The notes beneath the pieces were generated by a model. That model saw only the letters and a list, made by a program, of their open reading frames with translations, did no database searches and was not told the DNA's origin. 64,000 nt of DNA from Euphorbia lathyris. Taxonomy: Eukaryota > Streptophyta > Magnoliopsida > Malpighiales > Euphorbiaceae. The position numbers and the translations under genes were made by a program. Position 1 is the first letter of the stretch, and every line of letters starts with the position of its first letter. The stretch is taken from positions 38,097,501-38,161,500 of the forward strand of contig NC_088915.1 in the NCBI RefSeq assembly GCF_963576675.1, written 5' to 3'. Below are positions 57,170 through 64,000 of the stretch, piece by piece.

Positions 57170-57600
57170 TACAAAAAAATATAACACAAAAAAAAACTTA
57201 GACATTTGAGTCTTTAGCGAGACAATTAGGTTTTGATAAGGAATAAAATATATTACAAAGTTTAATATATATGTCATTGTTTGAAATTTTTCTCCAAGCT
57301 TGTGACATGAGCAACGTCGGCAAAAGTAGCCCCAGGACTCGTGGATTAGGCATTAAAGCCAGCGGGAGATGAACAAAGCATAAGGATAATTGGAGCAGTA
57401 AGAGGTGCTCTCTCCCATCCTCCAGAGACGGTTTTTGTCCTGTGGATAAGAAGACCACTGCCATCTACACACAACATATGAATATTAATCAGCATATCCA
57501 GTCTTTTTCCAATCAGAATCGGTCCTTGGACTATGCCTTTCTGAGCATACATTAGAAGCACACTTCTGCCCTTGCTGATACAATCATCTGGATTGCTAAT
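57170..57600 (-). other. Unidentified stretch with coding-like minus-strand frame
   Basis: From 57561 to 57346 the minus strand is open and reads like protein (YAQKGIVQGPILIGKRLDML, then CVDGSGLLIHRTKTVSGGWE), with a stop after FNA. Codon-like composition differs from the AT-rich neighbours. I do not recognise the family. It could be a fragment of a host gene or of a retroelement 3' ORF. Confidence 0.3.
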
Positions 57601-57612
57601 TCATTTTAACTT

Positions 57613-58102
57613 GTGCTCAGTGAGTTCAGTAGAAATGAGACTTTCACTAAAGAGGGCGTCCGTGCTTGTCTAGATGTGTTTAATGGTCTAAGGCAAAGTG
57701 TTAAGCGTCTTCAGAAGTATACTGACCAAATAAACTCCAGAAGTGTTCCTGATTACTCTCATCCTCGGAGTACTGAGAACCTCCCCATTTCTGATGCTTC
57801 TAAAAAGGGGGAGACAAACTCCGAGAAGAATAAAAACCAAGAAGGGACAACGAGTAAAAATAAGAACCATCTGACCTACCACATTAGACAACAAAAATAG
57901 TTTTAGGGTTCCTTTTATGTTATTGTAATAGATAAGCTGCTTAGCTTAATTTTACTATGTAAATTTGTTCTATCCTTGCACTTAATAAAAAATCTTTAAC
58001 TCAAATACCTCTCTAAGTAAATTGCTTCTTTTGTATTTCTCTTAATCTTAGCTAACTTTCAGTAGTTCAACCCTTATAGGGGAGTATCCCGAAGCAATGT
58101 AA
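57613..58102 (+). pseudogene. C-terminal part of a 3' ORF from a SIRE-like copia element
   Basis: 95 codons are open (57613-57900): a helical start (VRACLDVFNGLRQSVKRLQK), then a hydrophilic Ser, Asn and Lys-rich tail. After the stop come TTCAACCCTTATAGGGGAGTA, close to the GCAACCCTTATGGGGGAG found before the 3' LTR of the complete copia element, and later two more GGGGGAG tracts (59211, 63792). I infer an extra ORF after pol in a copia element whose LTR begins at 63802. Its pol is outside the window or deleted. Confidence 0.4.
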
Positions 58103-58954
58103 GGCCCTGTTCTTTATTACTTAATTTCAGTAACAATCAGTTCAGTTCAGTTCAGTTCAGTTCAGTAGTAATCAGTTCAGTTCAGTTAAGTTCAGTATTC
58201 AGTTTCAGTATTCAGTTTCAGTATTCAACAATTTATCATTATTTATTATAATTATTATATATTATTATTATTTATATATAATTTATTATTATTATCATTA
58301 TTTATTTATAATTTCAGCAATTTATTATAATTATTATAATTTATTATATATTAATTTATCTATTTTCATTATAATTATATTTATATATAATTTATGCTTT
58401 GTCATTATATATATTATCATTATTTATTATAATTATAATTATTTGGTGCAACTTATTTGCAAATTTTACGAAAAGCAAATAAATATTATATTAATACGTT
58501 TACATTACAATGCTCTAAAAAATTAACTGGCTCAACTACCTTAATATCTCAAATAGTGCAATTTTATCCCTGATATTAGAAGCCAATAGCAATTTTACCC
58601 TTAACATTGATAAATTGAGTCAAGATTTTGTATTCATATGAAAATTCATATTTAGACGTTAGGAGTAAAATAATCCCGGACCCAAAACGTTAAAGGTATT
58701 TTTGTACCTTAATACTTAATTGTAATAAAAAGTTAAGAGTGTGTATTCATATAAAAATTTGTATTTAATTTCATAGGCTTTAAATTATATATAAATTTGT
58801 GTTTGTATGTAATTTATATTTTTAATTTAAATTAGACTCATTTTTATTTAATGTCATAGGATTTTATCGAGCCTAGATTTTATTTGATATTTAATTTAGT
58901 TTAATCTTTAATAATATGTTTATTTATTATTGATATTATTTTTTGTGGTAGAAA

Positions 58955-58991
<37 letters not shown>

Positions 58992-59195
58992 AGCTTATTA
59001 ATGTCCAATATTATCATTAAATTATTTTAAAGTCTAATATCATCATTATTGTTACGTTCGTTTAAATTCGGTTAAGTTCGGTATCATTCAGTTCAGTTCA
59101 GTATTCAGTATCATTCAGTTCAGTTCAGTTCAGTTCAGTTCAGTTCAGTAGCATTCAGTTCAGTTCAGTTTTTTTCAGTAATAAAGAACAGAGCC
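58103..59195. mobile_element. Large Tourist-like element, 1093 bp, TAA target duplication
   Basis: TAA occurs at 58100-58102 and 59196-59198. The ends are GGCCCTGTTCTTTATTACTT and, from the other strand, GGCTCTGTTCTTTATTACTG, as in PIF/Harbinger-derived elements. Both ends carry CAGTT pentanucleotide arrays (58137-58195 and 59088-59170). The interior is over 80 percent A+T by eye, with TTA and TTAT microsatellites and no ORF. Confidence 0.85.
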
Positions 59196-59238
59196 TAAGT
59201 TCATCAATTTTGGGGGAGTAAGTCTCATTTATTTCTTC

Positions 59239-59520
59239 TGTTAGGAATAAAATACGGTTACGATAAACGAAAAACAAAAGCAATCACACAAGAATTGTTT
59301 ACCCAGTTCGCCACTCAATATGAATGACTACGTCTGGGGGCACTACCAAGCCAGGATATTTCACTACAATGAAAGAGATACGGATTGCAGAGAAAGAGGT
59401 TACATTTATACTGCTCAAGAAACCCTAACCATCTGAAACCCTAATCGCCCAGTTGGATCACTGCAGTTGGGCCCATCGCTTCAGTTGGGCTTATATATAT
59501 TAGTCTCCAAAAGCCCAACA
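59239..59520 (-). repeat. 3' LTR of the minus-strand copia element
   Basis: On the minus strand it starts TGTTGGGCTTTTGGAGAC and ends TTTATTCCTAACA. A TATATATAAG box is at 59490-59500. Confidence 0.92.
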
Positions 59521-59655
59521 ATCTCCCACTTGGAGACTAAATCCCTCATCTGCTGGTAGTGCCATGCCTTCAACTTAATTTCCAAGGCCAGCTGAAGCCA
59601 TACAAAGCTTCAGCTTCTCTAAGGTTACAACCTCAGTCAACATGTCTGCAGGATT

Positions 59656-62600
59656 CTACGTGCCTGTAATCTTCATCAACTGCAATATCTTCTTGTCCAA
59701 GAGATGATGTATGTAGTGATACTTCAACTTTATGTGCTTTGTCTTTGAGTGAAAGGCGGGATTCTTCGACAAATGAATGGCACACTGACTGTCGCTGTAC
59801 AGAATAGGATCCTTATGCACCTTTCCCAACTCACGCAAGAAATTCTGCAACCATACCATCTCCTTATTGGCCTCAGTCACTGCAACGTACTCAGCTTCTG
59901 CAGTAGACAAAGCCATCACCTTCTGCAGCTTTGAAGCCCAAGAGACTGCAGTACCACCCAATGTGAAGACATATTTGGTTGTACTTCTTCTCTTGTCAAG
60001 GTCACTGGATGCCAAATCTTCATCCACATATCCTGTCAACTTAACTTCCTTGCCTTCAAAACATAAGGCTTGTGCAGTGGTTCCCTTTAGGTATCTCAAA
60101 ATCCACTTTACTGCTTCCCAATGCTTCTTACCAGGGTCTCCCATAAAACGACTAACAACTCCGATAGCATGTGCAATATCCGGCCTCGTACACACCATTG
60201 CATACATCAAGCTGCCAATTGCTGAGGCATATGGAGTTTTCTCCATTTGGGCTCGCTCTTCTCTGCTCTTGGGTGAGTCCTATTTAGATAGCTTGAAATG
60301 GCTACCCAAAGGAACCGTAGCTGGCTTGGCATCTTGCATGCCGAATCTAATCAAGACCTTCTTGCTATACTCAGCTTGTGAGAGTACAACTTTCCAGTCT
60401 TCCTATCTCTTTCAATCCTCATGCCCAGAATCTGCTTAGCTTCCCCGAGATCTTTCATAGCAAACCGCTCAGATAACTGCTTCTTCAGTTTTCTCACTTC
60501 TCGAACACTCGACCCTGCAATCAGCATATCATCAACATATAACAGTAAAATTATGTAGCCTTCATCCAATTTCCTGAAGTAACAACAGTGATCAGCTCCA
60601 CTCCTCACGAACTCAATTTCATGCATGAATCCGTCAAATTTCTTGTACCACTGTCTTGGAGCTTATTTCAGACCATACAAGCTCTTGTTCAACTTGCACA
60701 CCAGCTCAGCGTTATCAGACTCATAGCCCTGAGGTTGCTTCATATAGATGTCTTCATCTAAGTCCCCATGAAGAAATGTCGTTTTTACATCCATTTGCTG
60801 CAGCTCCAAATCTTCTGCAGCTACCATACTCAACACTAAACGAATAGTAGTCAGCTTCACAACTGGAGTAAAAACGTCAGTGTAATCTATGTCGTACCTC
60901 TGCTGAAAACCTTTCACGACTAGCCTTGCCTTGTAGCGTTTGCTACCATCAGTCTCTTCTTTGATTCTGAAAATCCACCTGTTTTGTAGAGCTTTCTTAC
61001 CCTTTGGAAGCTCAACAAGTTCCCAGGAGCCATTTGTCATCAAGGAATCCATCTCATCATCTATTGCAAGCCTCCACTTGCTTGCATCCTCTCCACGAGA
61101 TGCCTCCAAGTAGCTTTCTGGTTCACCACTATCTGTCAGCAGCATGTAGTTGCTTGTAGGCGTGTACCTGTCAGGTACTCTACGCTCTCTAGTGGATCTG
61201 CGTAGTGTAACTGCTGGATTTTGGGGTTCTTCTTCTTCCTCCTCAACAACTACCTCCTTGCTCCCACCAGAATTCGTGATGTCTAGTTCCACGACCTCTG
61301 GTTCTGAATCAACAGTATTAGATGCTCCCAGACTGTCTTTGTACATCATCTGCTCGTTGAAGACAACATCCCGACTGCGAATAATCTTCTTGTTCTGACT
61401 ATCCCAGAACCGATATCCGAAGTCATCACCACCGTATCCAATAAAAGTGCACTTAACAGACTTCGCATCTAACTTACTTCTCTGAAGGGCAGCAATATGA
61501 ACATATGAATCACATCCAAATAATCGTAGAAAGGACAGATTTACCTGCTTGCCACTCCAAGCCTCTTCGGGAATGCCACTCTGCAAGGGAGTCGATGGCC
61601 CTCTGTTGATCAAGAATGTTGCAGTGTTAACTGCTTCTGCCCGGAACGTCTTCGGAAGTCCGCACTTCAGCCTCATGCTTCTAGCACGCTCACACAGAGT
61701 TCTGTTCATTCGTTCTGCAACTTCGTTCTCCTGAGGAGTTCCTTTCAGAGTCTTCTCCATGCACATTCCATTCTCAGAACAGAATTCCTTGAATTCCCTA
61801 AGCTCATACTCCCCACCATTGTCAGACCTCAAGCATTTTACCTTCAAACCTGTCTCATTCTCAACTAGGGCCTTCCATTTTCGAAAGGAATCAAAAGCAT
61901 CATATTTCTTTCTCAGAAAATAGATCCACACTTTCCTAGTGGAGTCATCAATAAGGGTCATGTAGTACAAAGCTCCACCAAGAGATTTCACAGGTGCAGG
62001 ACCCCATAGATTGTTGTGAACTAACTCCAACTTCTCTTTCTTCAAAGTTCTACCACCCTTAGAGAAACTGACCCTTTTCTGCTTCCCGAAGATGCAATCC
62101 TCACACAGCCCAAGATCAGCAGATTTCAGACCCAGCAACAGACCCTTTGAACACAGCACTTTCATCCCCTTTTCACTCATGTGACCAAGACGACAGTGCC
62201 ACAAATCTGCATTGACATTCTCCCTCACGACATCAATGCTATTGAAAACGTTGTCTGTTAAGTACAACGATCCAACCTTCTCACCACGGGCAACCACCAT
62301 GGCTCCTTTGGTCATTTTCCAAGCACCGCCTGCAAAGATTACACAATAACCTTCATCATCCATTTGCCCAATTGACAACAGATTTCTCTTTAGGCCAGGA
62401 ACATGCTTTACTCCAGACAGCTTTATCACAGATCCATTCAGGGATTTGATCGAAACATCTCCCTTCCCTACAATCTCCAAAGGCTCATCATCAGCAAGAT
62501 AAACCTTTCCGAATTTCCCAGGGGTATAGTTTTCCATCAAATCTGCACTACTACATGAGTGAAATGAAGCTCCTGAGTCTAACACCCAATCTTCAGAGGA

Positions 62601-63529
62601 CTTCTTACGCTCAATACCAAGGCTTCTGCTACTGTTTCTGTAGTTGTATTACTCAGAATTAGTGCATCACCAAAATACTCGATGGTTGAGTTCACTGACT
62701 TCTCCTTCCGCGGTGCTTTACATTCACTCTTGCAATGACCATTCTCATTACAATTCCAGCACTTAATGTGGCTCTTGTCCTTGGCAGGTTTCCTTCTCCC
62801 TTTGGACTTAGACTTGCCACGATTCTAGTTTGACCTGCGATCTGACCTGCCCCGATTTTCTACATTCAAGGTTGATCCAGATGTGGAACCTGACTCTTTC
62901 TTGCGAATCTCCTCGCTTATAATCAAGTCTCTGACATCATCAAACCTAAGTTTTTCTTTCCCTGCTAAAGCACTTAGGGCAGTAACCGTGCCACTCCAAC
63001 TTTCTGGTAAAGAAGATAATAGAATTAGGGCTAATACCTCTTCGTCGAAATCAATATCTACAAAACTTAATTGAGTGATCGTCATATTAAAATCATTCAG
63101 ATGCGTCACCACTGCTACATTCTCCGTCATCTGTAGATTAAACAGTCATCGCATCAGATGAACTTTATTAGCCACAAAAGGCTTCTCGTATAACAAACTC
63201 AAAACCTCCAACATCTTATTCGTGGTTTTTGCCTTCACCGTATGGTGCGCCACGTTCCTGGACAGCGACAGGCGAATCACGCACATCGCTTTTCTGTCCA
63301 ACAGCTTCCGCTCTTCATCATACATATCCTCCGGCTGGTCACCCAGAGGCTGGTACAGATCTTTACCGTACAGGTAATCCTCGATCTGCATCTTCCAGAA
63401 ACCGAAATCCGAACCATCGAATTTCTCCACAGGGGTTTTTCCGTCTCCCATCGTAATTACCCTTGCTCTGATACCTATTGTTAGGAATAAAATACGATTA
63501 CGATAAACGAAAAACAAAAGCAATAACAC
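59656..63529 (-). pseudogene. Copia gag-pol polyprotein, minus strand, two frameshifts and several stops
   Basis: Gag starts near 63450 (MGDGKTPVEKFDGSDFGFWK), has a stop near 63144 and ends with a zinc knuckle, CWNCNENGHCKSEC, near 62750. A frameshift near 62600 leads to the protease (WVLDSGASFHSC). The pre-integrase zinc region is WHCRLGHMS to CEDCIFGKQ. In the integrase core the first catalytic aspartate is changed (VHNNLWGPA, where D is expected), while RSDNGGEYE and PQENEVAERMNRT keep the others. RT begins near 61000, has a TAA near 60660 and keeps YVDDMLIAG at about 60515-60540. A one-base deletion near 60385 and TAG near 60278 follow, then RNase H (59656-60246: STAEAEYVAVTEANKEMVWL, SDSQCAIHLSKNPAFHSKT). 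It cannot encode active enzymes. Confidence 0.9.
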
Positions 63530-63760
63530 AAGAATTGTTTACCCAGTTCGTCACTCAATATGAATGACTACGTATGGGGGCACTACCAAGCCAAGATATT
63601 TCACTATAATGAAAGAGATACGGATTACAGAGAAAGAGGTTACATTTATACTGCTCAAGAAACTCTAACCATCTGAAACTCTAATCGCCTAGTTGGATCG
63701 CTGCAGTTGGGCCCATCGCTTCAGTTGGGCTTATATATATTAGTCTTTAAAAGCCCAACA
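63479..63760 (-). repeat. 5' LTR of the minus-strand copia element
   Basis: Same 282-bp length and ends as the other LTR. It is flanked on the left by the initiator methionine tRNA-type primer site at 63465-63476. Confidence 0.92.
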
Positions 63761-64000
63761 TCTTCTCTGATAATTTTTGTCACTATCGAAATGGGGGAGA
63801 TTATTGAAACACAATTTCCGCAAAGAGTTTTGATTCTAACAAAAACAATTATACAATTAAATTCTCAAAAAATAATTAAGTACAAAATTAAATATCTATA
63901 TGTTTTGTGCTAATAATGTTGTTAAGTGTTGTGTTGAACTATAAGACAAAGCTAGAAAAAGTAAAGGGCCTTAAACAAAATCAAGGCCCAAAGCCTTGGT
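63761..64000 (+). repeat. Polypurine tract and start of a copia 3' LTR, cut by the window edge
   Basis: AAATGGGGGAGAT at 63790-63802 is followed by TATTGAAACACAATTTCCGC, close to TGTTGAAACACCTTTTCACA at 16019. This should be the LTR start of the element whose 3' ORF lies at 57613. Its first bases read TA instead of TG. The LTR runs off the window. Confidence 0.6.

Larger units (their letters stand above)
59239..63760 (-). mobile_element. Ty1/copia retrotransposon, 4522 bp, minus strand, decayed
   Basis: TCTTC stands at 59234-59238 and 63761-63765. The two 282-bp LTRs (59239-59520 and 63479-63760) differ at a dozen or so sites, mostly C-to-T or G-to-A. On the minus strand the primer site AGGTATCAGAGC (63465-63476) follows the 5' LTR and the polypurine tract AGTGGGAGAT (59521-59530) precedes the 3' LTR. 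The polyprotein has copia order. The short LTRs and compact pol fit a Tork-like copia group, though this is only a judgement by eye. Confidence 0.92.

Noticed and set aside
63229..63484. Two overlapping plus-strand open frames at the right end
   Set aside because: They are antisense shadows of the copia gag start on the minus strand.

Overview
This window is nuclear DNA of a flowering plant, almost certainly a eudicot with a large, repeat-rich genome. The reasons are two spliced plant housekeeping genes with AT-rich introns, wall-to-wall plant LTR retrotransposons (Athila, Tat/Retand-like and several Ty1/copia lineages), a plant LINE, PIF/Harbinger and Mutator-like DNA elements, and no bacterial signals. 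I could not fix the species.

Layout. 1-557 is part of a minus-strand Athila-type LTR that cuts into the pol gene of a plus-strand Athila element (558-7477: broken RT, RNase H, integrase, an ATHILA-type ORF and the 3' LTR). 7478-8110 is one copy of a hairpin-rich Mutator-like repeat. 8403-10539 is an intact five-exon gene for a NudC domain-containing protein 2-like co-chaperone. 10859-13558 is a PIF/Harbinger transposon (TTA target duplication). 14648-35986 is one minus-strand LINE split by three later insertions: a copia element of 9008 bp (16019-25026, duplication AACTC), a pol-less Athila derivative (26060-34252, duplication CACCT) and a solo LTR (34261-35771, duplication CTCCC). 35986-42500 is decayed sequence: a copia integrase relic, a GDSL lipase fragment, an LTR relic and a large foldback element.

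42533-43967 is a complete Mutator-like non-autonomous element of the same family as the copy at 7478. Directly after it lies an inositol 3-kinase (pfkB family) gene, 44276-51359. Its proposed third exon (51254-51359) is separated from the rest by a young 4120-bp non-autonomous LTR element on the minus strand (47129-51248, duplication GATAG) that landed exactly at the 3' splice site. That element has no recognisable protein domain and is filled with three minisatellite arrays, one with higher-order structure. 51647 to about 56910 is a Tat/Retand-like element that lost RT, RNase H and integrase but keeps gag, protease and an antisense coiled-coil ORF. 57600-64000 is the 3' part of another copia element, interrupted by a large Tourist-like element (58103-59195) and by a decayed minus-strand copia element (59239-63760).

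The two cellular genes act independently: protein folding and transport by the dynein-linked NudC family, and entry of myo-inositol into phytate and inositol phosphate synthesis. Everything else is a layered record of transposition. The best candidates for something undescribed are the minisatellite-carrying LTR element at the kinase splice site, the hairpin-rich Mutator-like family found directly upstream of both intact genes, and the promoter-like leaders in front of the Athila third ORFs.
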